The notes below the pieces were generated by a model. The model was not told where the DNA came from and searched no databases. It was given only the letters and a program-made list of their open reading frames with translations. Below, one piece after another: positions 16,301 to 24,030 of a stretch of DNA of 25,503 nt. Position 1 is the stretch's first letter. Every line of letters starts with the position of its first letter. The DNA is taken from contig JAAEOP010000462.1 of assembly GCA_024223125.1 (NCBI GenBank), positions 1 to 25,503 of the forward strand, read 5' to 3'. The translations under genes were made by a program, and so were the position numbers. Source of the DNA: Chloroflexota bacterium. Lineage in GTDB: Bacteria; Chloroflexota; Anaerolineae; Promineifilales; Promineifilaceae.

Positions 16301-18269
16301 TGTTGGGACTTCTGCCAGCTACAATTACTTTACAAATGTACCGCCCGACGCCCAGGTTGTGGCCGAATCCACATCTTATAATCAGGCCACATTGATTGAT
16401 TATCGTTTGGGGGTCGGCCGCATTATGCTAACCAGTCAACCATTGGAATTTGCCTGGTATAACAATTGGGACTTCGCTCCCATTCTGGAAAACACATTAT
16501 TGGATATGCATCTTTGGCAACCGGGAGGCGCACCCTGGCTGCAAACCCAACCTGTTTCAGGCACAGTAGCGGGTTATTCGGCAACGGCCGTGCAAGTGAT
16601 ATTTGATGCTGCCGGTTTACAGCCCGGCAATTACACGGCCGATCTCATTATCAGCACAAACGATCTTGTCACCCCCCAGGCAACTATCCCCGTTACTATG
16701 GTTGTTTCGCCGACGTCGGGCATGGGTCAGGTATCAGGCACAATCACTGATCTATGGACGGGTGATCCTTTAACCGCCACCATACAGATGATGGGTGTCT
16801 ACACCGCCACCGATGTAACCAACTACACCATCTGGGCCGATGCGGGATCCCAAACATTACTTGCTTATGCGGCCGGGTATATGACTGCCACCCACACCGT
16901 CAACATCCCCGCTGATGGGTCTATAGTGCAGGATATTGCGCTGGAACCGGCCCAACCCCGTTTAGAAGGGCTGCCCATTAGCCTGACGGTGACCACTGTG
17001 CCCGATGTTTTGCTGACCCAAAACGTCAGCGTGTCTAATACCGGGCCACTGCCTCTGGATTATGAGTGGCACGAAATTGATCCCATGCTGGCAGCCACTA
17101 AGACAGTTTCAGATTTGTCTGGCAAGGTAATTTTGTATGATCGCGCTCACGGCCAACCGGATATCATCTCTTACTCCGAGATGGCTCAGGATATTGTGTC
17201 GGGCGGAGGCCAAATTAACTTCCATTTCAGCGGGCTGATTACGGAACAACTGTTGGCCGGGGTGGATGTGTTATGGTTAAACGGCGGCTATACAAGCTGG
17301 ACATTTGCCGAGCAATTAGCGGTGTTAAATTGGGCCGATGCAGGCGGCGCCGTTTTGATTCATGGAGACAGCAACTCATCAAATGTGGATGCAGCCGCCA
17401 TTTTTAATATCTATTATGACTGTTGTTACTACACATCAGGTTCAACCAGCGACATTATGCCCCATCCCACCACAGCAGGCATCAGTTCAATTTACCTGAA
17501 CAATCCTTCCAGGGCGCTAACAACAACGCAGGCGGCCGTACATATTGTCAAGAGTACAGATTTGCAGACACGGGCTGTGGCCCAAGAAACGGCCGGGAGC
17601 AAAGTCGTCGTCATTTCCGATTATATGTTTAGTGATAATGTGATAGATAATGATGACAATCGTCTGTTTGCCAGCAATATCATGAACTGGCTGGCCGACC
17701 CTGCTTATGGAGATTTGCTCTGGTTGGCAACTTCCCCCGTGTCGGGCACGATTTCTGCCTATGATTTTCAAGATACGATGCTGACGATTGACAGTACGGG
17801 TTGGAAAGTGGGCGACACCGTGCAAGCAACGTTGGCTCTGGAACACAATGATCCTGACCAGCTTTCTCCCATCCTGATTCCAATGACGGTGAATGTAGCT
17901 GACCAAGCGGCCGCTGTATCGCTAACATCGGGAACGAGCAGTGGCAATGGTTTGCCAGGCAGCTGGGTAACGTATACGTTGACGATACAAAATCTGGGTA
18001 ATGGGCCGGATACATTTGATATTACAGTGTCAAGTATCTGGCCGGCAACTTCTGAAATCGGGACAACGGATCAATTGATGCCGGGACAGAGTAAGCAGTT
18101 TAAGGTTTCTGTACAGGTTCCGGGCACGGCTGCAGCGGGTGAATCTGATACAGCCACGATTATTGCCGAATCGCAGTTTGACACGGCCGTGTCGCAGTCC
18201 GTTTCTGTTACCACAAACGTCATTTCCACTAACTTCGTACTTTCTCTACCGGTCATCATGAAACCGTAA
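13311..18269 (+). CDS. Giant modular surface protein (YVTN propeller, repeated Ig-like and GATase-like domains)
   Basis: The 1652-residue product has YVTN/NHL-like propeller blades (1-295; repeated VIDT.TNT units) and an Ig-like region (296-405). Three cassettes follow, each with a Rossmann-like module recalling ThuA/glutamine-amidotransferase folds (about 407-640, 877-1070, 1266-1463) and a W.QV.PISGTV..G.Y beta-sandwich (641-707, 1075-1137, 1467-1533). The first two cassettes also carry a carboxypeptidase-regulatory-like domain (710-793, 1138-1212). A NEW3/DUF11-type domain (1534-1640) and the tail FVLSLPVIMKP end it; this tail type is common at the C-termini of exported Chloroflexi proteins. 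The start is odd: a GTG with a distant AGGGAGA, no signal peptide, and the first residues already inside a propeller blade. The 5' end is probably truncated. It probably binds surfaces or glycans outside the cell; no catalytic motif is evident. Confidence 0.85.
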   Translation: MGVAYVTLSDSNQVVLIDTTTHALAGAIDVGASGCNFPWRATMSPDAAHVYVSCFHSSSVIVIDTASNTVVTNIPSVSSADDITFVQGGSYALVGSRHSPQITIIDTAVMSVTGIINTPANTRSLSGNPYTNQAYVTAQNGNILVIDTNTFTIVDTIAVGGDPWDVALSPDNQRVYAGDRWGAGLHVIDANTNTLLTTITGVGDLTGLAITPDSQTLYAGALSSGVNIFDLPSLTHIGTVGSIGTGWATAVNCDGSEVYVGNTQATVPIIDTQTNTLLIQVSVLSSATRGIAICPEHILNDVTLLPPLQTNSGALGDVVTHQLTLFNASQISDSYTVTLGANTWNTALSVGQVGPLLPQESITFTVNVTVPIGADWYDSDAVTIYATSVTSPSVLSDTAVATTQAYAPANLSFNPTAVSHTQQVNVVSNHAVTISNGNGVTGTFELRLTGSIQSLAVAGSGSYDFHNWLSGQPELSQYTFTNIGNNWTSAELLPYDGVLVSECDNCLTTTESAALRQFYEAGHAVLLGMDDMDESPTAVQNDVYAIFGVSNAADGNMDPPITVNQNHPIGQAMTTTINFYGSDNDHYQENGATWIAQGSDGYYYVLAYDGGAHSIIFGENMTEWYNDSPSLVSLSIQWLNTVSSPASWFQVTPISGTVATDSNQQIQVDLDSNALQPGIYTEDLTFQTNDPQIDRFDLPLTLTVQPSAIMGWVEGVVTDSSDSSPLEATIIAQGQPYTITADSNTGYYKLWLDQGSHTLQVSADGYVTQTRAVNITSQQGQTEDFALVLDVPVLQLTHDNMFVSQNVGQTANRTLTVTNAGPAPLDFKILKTAAGYVPYSYIRNKLNLTAVSDFADSSLPATGPLADSKTAVQMNGNPVLVFQDSYPWGYDSIQQVLNANGIAYDQVNSNSMATIDLSAYELIIIPSVQYSNYYNNWNMNFNRFEDYVNDGGALWLSATNGGSLSLPGGIVNQYGPDDYNDIIAPNHPWVANVPSQIVGTSASYNYFTNVPPDAQVVAESTSYNQATLIDYRLGVGRIMLTSQPLEFAWYNNWDFAPILENTLLDMHLWQPGGAPWLQTQPVSGTVAGYSATAVQVIFDAAGLQPGNYTADLIISTNDLVTPQATIPVTMVVSPTSGMGQVSGTITDLWTGDPLTATIQMMGVYTATDVTNYTIWADAGSQTLLAYAAGYMTATHTVNIPADGSIVQDIALEPAQPRLEGLPISLTVTTVPDVLLTQNVSVSNTGPLPLDYEWHEIDPMLAATKTVSDLSGKVILYDRAHGQPDIISYSEMAQDIVSGGGQINFHFSGLITEQLLAGVDVLWLNGGYTSWTFAEQLAVLNWADAGGAVLIHGDSNSSNVDAAAIFNIYYDCCYYTSGSTSDIMPHPTTAGISSIYLNNPSRALTTTQAAVHIVKSTDLQTRAVAQETAGSKVVVISDYMFSDNVIDNDDNRLFASNIMNWLADPAYGDLLWLATSPVSGTISAYDFQDTMLTIDSTGWKVGDTVQATLALEHNDPDQLSPILIPMTVNVADQAAAVSLTSGTSSGNGLPGSWVTYTLTIQNLGNGPDTFDITVSSIWPATSEIGTTDQLMPGQSKQFKVSVQVPGTAAAGESDTATIIAESQFDTAVSQSVSVTTNVISTNFVLSLPVIMKP

Positions 18270-18280
18270 CCGGTTGGTAA

Positions 18281-18313
18281 AAGAAGGGGTTCTGTAAAAC
18301 CCCTTCTTCTTTT
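18281..18313 (+). terminator. Terminator of the giant surface-protein gene
   Basis: AAGAAGGGGTT (18281-18291) pairs with AACCCCTTCTT (18298-18308), followed by CTTTT. It lies 12 bases after the stop. Confidence 0.85.
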
Positions 18314-18335
18314 GCACTACCAGAAATGAACCCTA

Positions 18336-18390
18336 TTTTCCCGGAAGCTGTACAATAGCAAATCTATTTGCAAATAAGCTTCCGGGAAAA
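18336..18390. repeat. 55-bp palindrome with inner palindrome
   Basis: TTTTCCCGGAAGCT (18336-18349) and AGCTTCCGGGAAAA (18377-18390) are perfect 14-bp arms. In the centre GCAAAT (18358-18363) pairs with ATTTGC (18366-18371). It lies directly before the thioesterase gene and resembles a mobile palindrome more than a terminator, as the gene on the left already has one. Confidence 0.75.
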
Positions 18391-18413
18391 TTGCTTTATA
18401 CAAGGGGTTATAC

Positions 18414-18827
18414 ATGTCTGACTTACGGCCGTTGCTCGTCACCTTACCCATCACCGTCAAAACCTACGATATTGATTTTGCCAATATTGTCCACAATGCT
18501 GTTTACATTCGCTGGCTAGAAGATTTACGGCAATTGTTGGTTGCCGATCATTATTCGATGGAGCAGGTGTTGGCCGACGGCCGTTCCCCCATCCTTACCA
18601 AAACAGAAATTGAATACAAATGGCCGACCCGCTTTGGGGATGCTGTTGTGGGGCAAATGTGGCTTAGTCGCTTGCACCGTACAAAGTGGGTGGTGCAGGC
18701 GGAAATCAAAGCGAATGGGCAAGTGACGGCCGTTGCCACCCAAACCGGCTACTTTGCCGACCTGCAAACCTTAAGACCCGTTCGCATTCCCGACGCCTTA
18801 CGCACCGTATGGAATGCCGCACAATAA
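18414..18827 (+). CDS. Hotdog-fold acyl-CoA thioesterase (4HBT/YbgC-like)
   Basis: This 137-aa single hotdog domain hydrolyses an acyl-CoA thioester. The 4-hydroxybenzoyl-CoA thioesterase/YbgC signature is present: Asp in YDIDFANIVHNAVYIRWLED (about residues 18-37), then IEYKWPTRFGD and an ATQTGYFADL strand. The usual Gly of the DxxGxV motif is replaced by Asn (FANIV). AGGGG precedes the ATG by six bases. Substrates of this family include short acyl-CoAs, aromatic acyl-CoAs and DHNA-CoA. A role in menaquinone synthesis downstream of MenB is possible but there is no direct evidence. The ACGGCCGT octamer occurs three times within 414 bases. Confidence 0.88.
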   Translation: MSDLRPLLVTLPITVKTYDIDFANIVHNAVYIRWLEDLRQLLVADHYSMEQVLADGRSPILTKTEIEYKWPTRFGDAVVGQMWLSRLHRTKWVVQAEIKANGQVTAVATQTGYFADLQTLRPVRIPDALRTVWNAAQ

Positions 18828-18903
18828 TTCCTATGAGCAAACGATCTGAAGAAAAATTCCCGTATTGTATTGTGTCAATTCATGAATAAATCTAAAGGGT
18901 GTC

Positions 18904-19524
18904 ATGTTCTTTGGCAAAAGCCGATCTCAAAAGTTAAAATCTGTGGCAGCCGAAATGGGCCTTTCCTATACTTATAATGTTGGGCATCTGCTGCCCAAAA
19001 CGATGCAGCGATATTATTTTGCCGGCCCGACAAAGACCTTGTTTCAATTTGTAGACGGTTTGCATGGCTGGCATAAAGGTGTCGAATTGTTTGTTTTTGA
19101 TGCCAGGGTTCAGATTAACGATCAAAACGGCCGTAAAAAACAACGACCCATATCCATGATCATGATCGTCTCGCCAGCGTTAAGGTTGCCCCATTTCAGC
19201 ATCATCCCCATACATGATTTTGTACTCGCATATCCCGTTTTTGGGTATGAGAAAATCAGCTTCCGGCAAAAGGATATTCAGTTTGCCAATTTATACGTGG
19301 TGCAGGGGCAAGAGGAAAATCAAGTGAAGACGGCCGTTAACCAATCTGTGCGGGCGCAGATGAAGCAGTTAATCAATCGCAGCTGCGAAGGGAAAGGGGA
19401 TCAACTTATTTTTTACTATGAAGATCATTGCATTTTGCCGGAAAGGCTTCCTGAATTTATTGACCAGGCGTATGCTCTGTATGACCTGTTTGCTTTTCCG
19501 CAAAAAGACCCGAAGGATTTTTAG
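18904..19524 (+). CDS. Unknown protein, DUF3137-like
   Basis: The 206-residue protein lacks a signal peptide and membrane segments. Its order of segments recalls DUF3137-type proteins: an N-terminal LKSVAAEMGLSY, a central strand-rich VSPALRLPHFSIIPI, then FGYEKISFRQKDIQFANLYVVQG and a LIFYYEDHCILPERLPEFI end. That match is by pattern only and the function of the family is unknown. AAAGGGTG precedes the ATG. It lies 76 bases after the thioesterase gene on the same strand and may be cotranscribed. Confidence 0.7.
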   Translation: MFFGKSRSQKLKSVAAEMGLSYTYNVGHLLPKTMQRYYFAGPTKTLFQFVDGLHGWHKGVELFVFDARVQINDQNGRKKQRPISMIMIVSPALRLPHFSIIPIHDFVLAYPVFGYEKISFRQKDIQFANLYVVQGQEENQVKTAVNQSVRAQMKQLINRSCEGKGDQLIFYYEDHCILPERLPEFIDQAYALYDLFAFPQKDPKDF

Positions 19525-19555
19525 AAATAGACCATGTACATCAAAAATTTTGTTA

Positions 19556-19888
19556 TCACTTAATGGTCTTACACTTCTTGCATCGTTGCAATCGAATTTG
19601 ACAATAGCACTGAGTTGGCTCTTGTGTTTCAAAAGCTTCCATTGGCAGCATTTGAACGTTGGAACCGGGACCACTGTAAGAATAGTCCTCTGTATATTCG
19701 CCTTTACCATGACAGTGGGGGCAATTTGGATCATGGCGGTAGCCATAATCTTCCCAATCGTGAACTAAACGAAAATCGATTTTCCCACATCTGAAGCAAG
19801 TTCGTGTTTGCTTACAAATATCACGGCCACTGTCTGCCACATACTTCCACTTGCCTGAATGCTTTAGAAGGCATAATAGCTTATTCAT
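19556..19888 (-). CDS. Small cysteine-rich, zinc-ribbon-like protein
   Basis: The 110-aa protein has paired cysteines at CFRCG, CPHCHGKG, CYC and CKKC, suggesting two zinc-binding knuckles; CPHCHGKG resembles the DnaJ-type CxxCxGxG unit. There is no membrane segment. The start is firm: GGAGG lies six bases before the ATG, and a small CTCC/GGAG hairpin overlaps that site, which could limit translation. It lies 76 bases after the E2 stop on the same strand. I do not recognise a named family. Confidence 0.7.
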   Translation of the reverse strand: MNKLLCLLKHSGKWKYVADSGRDICKQTRTCFRCGKIDFRLVHDWEDYGYRHDPNCPHCHGKGEYTEDYSYSGPGSNVQMLPMEAFETQEPTQCYCQIRLQRCKKCKTIK

Positions 19889-19964
19889 GAAAATCCTCCG
19901 ACAAGGAGCTAGAGTGTGTTGACATGCTTCTACTATCCTTCAAATATCAACAGAACCTAAAAAG

Positions 19965-21269
19965 CTATTGCCAGTTTTCGATGACCTCTTTAATCGTACT
20001 CATAAAATGATCGGCCGATGCGCCGTCTAAAATGCGGTGGTCAAATGTGGCCCCCATGTAAGCCATGGTACGGATAGCAATGGCGTCGTTGATAACCTTG
20101 ACCCGTTTTTCGATTTTACCCACGCCTAAAATGCCACATTGGGGCTGATTGATGATTGGGGTAGCAAACAAACTGCCGCTGACACCATGATTGGTAATGG
20201 AGAAAGTACCCCCCTGAACATCGGCTGGTTTTAGCTGCTTATTCCGGGCGCGTTGTGTCAAATCATTCACTACCCGCGCCAACCCCAACAGATTTAAGCT
20301 ATCTGCGTTCTTGACAACGGGCACAATCAGGCCGTCTTCAATTGCGGCCGCGACACCGACATTAATTTCCCGTTTTAGTTCAATGCCATTATCAGTCCAA
20401 CTGCTGTTGACCAAGGGATGCCGCTTCAACGCTTCTACGGTGGCAGCCACAATGTAAGCGGTAAAGGTCAGGTGCGCCCCATCACGGGCAAACTGCGCTT
20501 TATGAGTGCGACGGTGTTTGTCTACGGCCGTGAAATCAACCTCAAAGACGGTAGTGACATGAGGGCTGGTATGCTTACTGCGTACCATATGTTCGGCAAT
20601 GTTGCGGCGCATGGAAGTGAGGGGCAAGATTTCACCGGGAACGCTGGTGGGGGCAGGTGGGCGGGGAGGTGGAGGGGCAGGGGAGCGGGGAAGTTGAGGA
20701 GCGGGGGGGATAGGGGGCAGGGGGGTAGGGGTTTTTTGTCGTTGTTCGATGTGGGAGAGTATGTCTTTTTTGGTAATACGGCCGTCGCGTCCCGATCCTG
20801 TTACTTCGTTCAAATCTACATCATTTTCGGCGGCAATACGGCCGACGACCGGGCTAATGCGGCCGGTGTATCTTTTGGGTGGGGGACTGGGGGTAGCAGC
20901 TATAGGTTGCTTAATCATCGGCTGCTCAGGGGCAGGGGTAAATGGTAACTCAGCCTGCGCGCTTTCAGGCGCTTTTGCTTCAACAACTGTTGCGGTAGCA
21001 GCCACTTCCCCATTTTCGGGCACAGAGTCCCCCGGTTCGCCGATGTAAGCCAACACCTCGCCCACTTCCACAACGGCTCCTTCTTCTACACATAGTTTCA
21101 AGATGGTGCCGGCTTCTTCGGCCGTCGCTTCCGTCGTTACTTTGTCCGTTTCAATTTCCAGAATAGGGTCGTACTGTTTAACAAAATCCCCTTCCGCAAC
21201 CAACCAACGGGATACAGTGCCATCTACAACCCCTTCACCCATTTCAGGCATGATGATTTTAGTAATCAT
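19965..21269 (-). CDS. Dihydrolipoamide acyltransferase (E2) of a 2-oxoacid dehydrogenase complex
   Basis: This is the core subunit that carries the acyl group on lipoate and transfers it to CoA. The lipoyl domain (1-78) has Lys43 in EIETDKVTTEA, the lipoylation site. The peripheral-subunit-binding domain is at about 136-171 (ISPVVGRIAAENDVDLNEV). A proline-rich linker (178-210) joins the catalytic domain (214-434), with His411 and Asp415 in DHRILDG. The start at 21269 follows AGGAGC; the longer frame from 21317 is only the translated palindromic element E. It lies directly downstream of the fused E1 gene. The substrate is probably a branched-chain 2-oxoacid, judged from E1; no E3 is in the window. 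Confidence 0.94.
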   Translation of the reverse strand: MITKIIMPEMGEGVVDGTVSRWLVAEGDFVKQYDPILEIETDKVTTEATAEEAGTILKLCVEEGAVVEVGEVLAYIGEPGDSVPENGEVAATATVVEAKAPESAQAELPFTPAPEQPMIKQPIAATPSPPPKRYTGRISPVVGRIAAENDVDLNEVTGSGRDGRITKKDILSHIEQRQKTPTPLPPIPPAPQLPRSPAPPPPRPPAPTSVPGEILPLTSMRRNIAEHMVRSKHTSPHVTTVFEVDFTAVDKHRRTHKAQFARDGAHLTFTAYIVAATVEALKRHPLVNSSWTDNGIELKREINVGVAAAIEDGLIVPVVKNADSLNLLGLARVVNDLTQRARNKQLKPADVQGGTFSITNHGVSGSLFATPIINQPQCGILGVGKIEKRVKVINDAIAIRTMAYMGATFDHRILDGASADHFMSTIKEVIENWQ

Positions 21270-21287
21270 TTTTGCTCCTAAAATGAA

Positions 21288-21326
21288 GATTAGAGATTGG
21301 AGATAGCTAATCTCCAATCTCTAATC
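21288..21326. repeat. Palindromic GGAGATT/AATCTCC element, copy E
   Basis: GATTAGAGATTGGAGA (21288-21303) and TCTCCAATCTCTAATC (21311-21326) are perfect 16-bp arms around a seven-base loop, in the E1-E2 spacer. It is the most perfect copy of the family. Confidence 0.9.
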
Positions 21327-21334
21327 TCCAATCT

Positions 21335-23803
21335 CTACTTATAAAATATTGGATAACTGGCCGGGTCGGCCTCGTTCATCATTTCGTAAACAACATCAAA
21401 TAGATTTTCATTGTTGGGTACAGAGAAATAAGCGCCATCAGAACCAAATGGAGGACGGTGTTCTTTGGCGCTTAATGTAACTGGGTCGCTGTCCAGCCAT
21501 TGGTAGCCTCCTTGTTTTTCCAACACCTCTTGGAGCATGTAGGCGGTGGTTCCACCGGGTACATCTTCATCCAGGAAAATGATGCGATTGGTCTTTTGGA
21601 GTGACTCCACAATTTTGCCCTGAATATCGAAGGGGAGCAATGTTTGCGCGTCCATGATCTCGGCGTCAATGTTTACTTTTTGCAGGGTGCCGGCCGTTTC
21701 CAACGCCATCTGCACACTAGCTCCATATGTCACAATCGTCACATCCTCACCCTGACGCAACGTTTCCGGTACGCCCAGCGGGACGGTGAACTCTGATAAG
21801 TTTTCGGGCACACGTTCCCGCAAGCGGTAGCCATTTAACACTTCCACCACCAGAGCGGGATCATCCCCTTGTAGCAGCATATTGTAAAAACCGGCCGCCT
21901 GCACCATATTCCGGGGCACACAGACATGCACTCCACGTACCAAATGGATAATGCCGGCCATAGGCGATCCGGCGTGCCAGATGCCTTCCAGCCGGTGACC
22001 ACGGGTACGCACAATGACCGGCGCTTTTTGTCCCCCTCGCGTGCGCCAATGTACGGTAGCCAAATCATCTGACATGATTTGCAAGGCATACAACACATAA
22101 TCCAAATATTGAATCTCGGCGATGGGACGCAGCCCACGTAACGCCAACCCGATGGCCTGCCCCAAAATAGTCGTCTCCCGGATGCCGGTATCTGATACGC
22201 GCAATTTGCCATATTTTGCTTGCATACCGGCCATTGTCTGGTTGACGCCGCCCAACTGGCCTACATCCTCGCCAAAAGCAATGGCTTGCGGATACCGGTC
22301 TAAAATGGCGTCAAACGCTTTGTTCATAATCTCGTATCCTTTTAGACGAGGCGGTTTGGCCGCGTAGATTGGTTTCAGTTCGGGCACATTTAGGGTTGAA
22401 TCGGCCGATTGACTGATGAGATGCGAGCCGTAATTTTCCAGATGTTTTGCCGTCTGCTGATTCTTCCAGACTGCTAAATTTTTAGCGGCGGGAATCCCTT
22501 CATCCTTCACCAACAATAAAATCTGGTGGCTAGCGCTCAGGATGTCTTTACGGGACAAGGACTGTTTGTCCATTAGCCGCTTCCTGATTTGGCGGATGGT
22601 TGCTACGTGAGCGGATGCAGTTTCAATTTGTTGAACGATAACGGCCGCTTCCTGTCGTTCGTTGTAAATAGGACGGGTGTAAGCCGTCCACGCTTTGGCG
22701 CGGGCATGTTCAGCCTGTTTTTTGGCGTTACGCTCTATCTGGTCTAATTCACCGGCCGTAGCAATACGCTGCCCCACAATCCATTCACGCATTTTGCGAA
22801 TGGGATCAAATTCGTTTTCCCAGGCCAGCCGTTCTTTAGATTTGTACCGCTCGTGGCTGCCAGACGTGGAATGGCCTTGTGGTTGTGTCATCTCGATGAC
22901 GTGAATGACGGCCGGAATCTGTTTGTCGCGGCTGATGCGGGCTGCTTTTTGGTACGTTTCTACCAACTGCACATAATCCCAACCGGGGACTGTGTAAAGA
23001 TTGAAACCTTGCTGGCTTTCCGGGTCCCATTCAAACCCTTTTAATAACACTGATAAATTTTCTTTAGTGATCTGGTGTTCGTTGGTCACAGAGATGCCAT
23101 AACCATCATCCCAAATGGAAAGGACAACAGGAGCTTTGAGGACGCCGATGGCGTTTAAGGATTCCCAAAACATCCCTTCGGCGCAGCTGGCATTACCGAT
23201 GGTTCCGAAGGCAAGCTCTTTCCCTTGTCGAGAGAATTGGCTAAACTGCTGCAACACATCCACTTCGCGGAATAAGCGTGAAGCATGACCCAACCCCACC
23301 AGCCGAGGCATTTGGGAGCCAGTGGGGGAAATATCGGGAGAGATGTTTATTTGCTGAGTCAGGTCTAGCCAACGGCCGTCGCCGTCCAGGCTGCGGCTGG
23401 CAAAATGGGCGTTCATTTGGCGGCCGGCGGATTGCGGTTCATAAGTCGGGTCTGTGTGCGCGTACAATTGGGCAAAAAAATGTTCCAGCGTCATGGCTTT
23501 TACGGCCAGCATAAAAGTCTGGTCACGGTAATAACCGCTGCGCCAATCTCCTTTTCGGAACACTTTAGCCAACGCCAATTGGGCTACCTCTTTACCATCG
23601 CCAAAAATGCCAAACTTGGCTTTGCCGCTGAGGACTTCTCGACGGCCGATAATACTCGTTTCCCGACTTTGACAAGCAAGACGATAATCGTCAAGAATTT
23701 CTTGGCGACTGAGTTCAATTTTGTTGGAAATTGAGAATAGTGTGTTTTGTTCTGAATGGGTTGCGTTTATTTGAACATCGTTTTGTTCTTTGAGAATGGT
23801 CAT
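21335..23803 (-). CDS. Fused E1 alpha-beta subunit of a branched-chain-type 2-oxoacid dehydrogenase
   Basis: This 822-aa protein joins the thiamine-diphosphate E1 alpha (about 30-380) and beta (about 488-822) subunits in one chain, as in some Bacteroidetes and Chloroflexi. The alpha half shows YYRDQ, AGRQMNAHF, GTIGNASCAEG (200-210) to WDDGYGISV (231-239), and a HSTSGSHERYKS loop. The beta half shows IAFGEDVGQLGGV, SDTGIRETTILGQAIGLAL and FLDEDVPGGTTAYM. In the thiamine-diphosphate motif, Asn204 stands where an Asp that binds the metal is usual (GDG or GDAS), so activity deserves a test. The ATG at 23803 lacks a close ribosome binding site; GGAGG is 18 bases upstream. A weak promoter (TTGGGA, 16 bases, TATAGC) lies at 23880-23853 on the minus strand. 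E2 follows after one hairpin. Confidence 0.93.
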   Translation of the reverse strand: MTILKEQNDVQINATHSEQNTLFSISNKIELSRQEILDDYRLACQSRETSIIGRREVLSGKAKFGIFGDGKEVAQLALAKVFRKGDWRSGYYRDQTFMLAVKAMTLEHFFAQLYAHTDPTYEPQSAGRQMNAHFASRSLDGDGRWLDLTQQINISPDISPTGSQMPRLVGLGHASRLFREVDVLQQFSQFSRQGKELAFGTIGNASCAEGMFWESLNAIGVLKAPVVLSIWDDGYGISVTNEHQITKENLSVLLKGFEWDPESQQGFNLYTVPGWDYVQLVETYQKAARISRDKQIPAVIHVIEMTQPQGHSTSGSHERYKSKERLAWENEFDPIRKMREWIVGQRIATAGELDQIERNAKKQAEHARAKAWTAYTRPIYNERQEAAVIVQQIETASAHVATIRQIRKRLMDKQSLSRKDILSASHQILLLVKDEGIPAAKNLAVWKNQQTAKHLENYGSHLISQSADSTLNVPELKPIYAAKPPRLKGYEIMNKAFDAILDRYPQAIAFGEDVGQLGGVNQTMAGMQAKYGKLRVSDTGIRETTILGQAIGLALRGLRPIAEIQYLDYVLYALQIMSDDLATVHWRTRGGQKAPVIVRTRGHRLEGIWHAGSPMAGIIHLVRGVHVCVPRNMVQAAGFYNMLLQGDDPALVVEVLNGYRLRERVPENLSEFTVPLGVPETLRQGEDVTIVTYGASVQMALETAGTLQKVNIDAEIMDAQTLLPFDIQGKIVESLQKTNRIIFLDEDVPGGTTAYMLQEVLEKQGGYQWLDSDPVTLSAKEHRPPFGSDGAYFSVPNNENLFDVVYEMMNEADPASYPIFYK

Positions 23804-24030
23804 AGAAAGTTCAGTTCAATTGCCTCCATAGAAAATTATGGGAAAGAGATTTGCTATACTTTCAAATAGTATCGTCCCAACCCGTCCCAATTATACACAG
23901 CTTGCTTACAATTTCACTTCGCGGCAGGTGATGTATAATATTAAACACAGCCCATACTAATTAAACAATTTGTGGCGCTGTTTTACCTGACTTTAGCGCT
24001 TAAAAAGAGAATTGTAGAGAGGATAATGTG

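Noticed and set aside
20418..20948. Plus-strand glycine-rich open frame of 176 codons
   Set aside because: It is the complement of the E2 proline-rich linker and catalytic domain; the low-complexity C-rich linker keeps it open by chance.
21270..21317. N-terminal extension of E2
   Set aside because: It is translated from palindromic element E and lies upstream of the AGGAGC ribosome binding site.
21335..23803. E1 gene being a fused assembly artefact
   Set aside because: One uninterrupted frame with both halves in the order known for single-chain E1 proteins; no frameshift signs.
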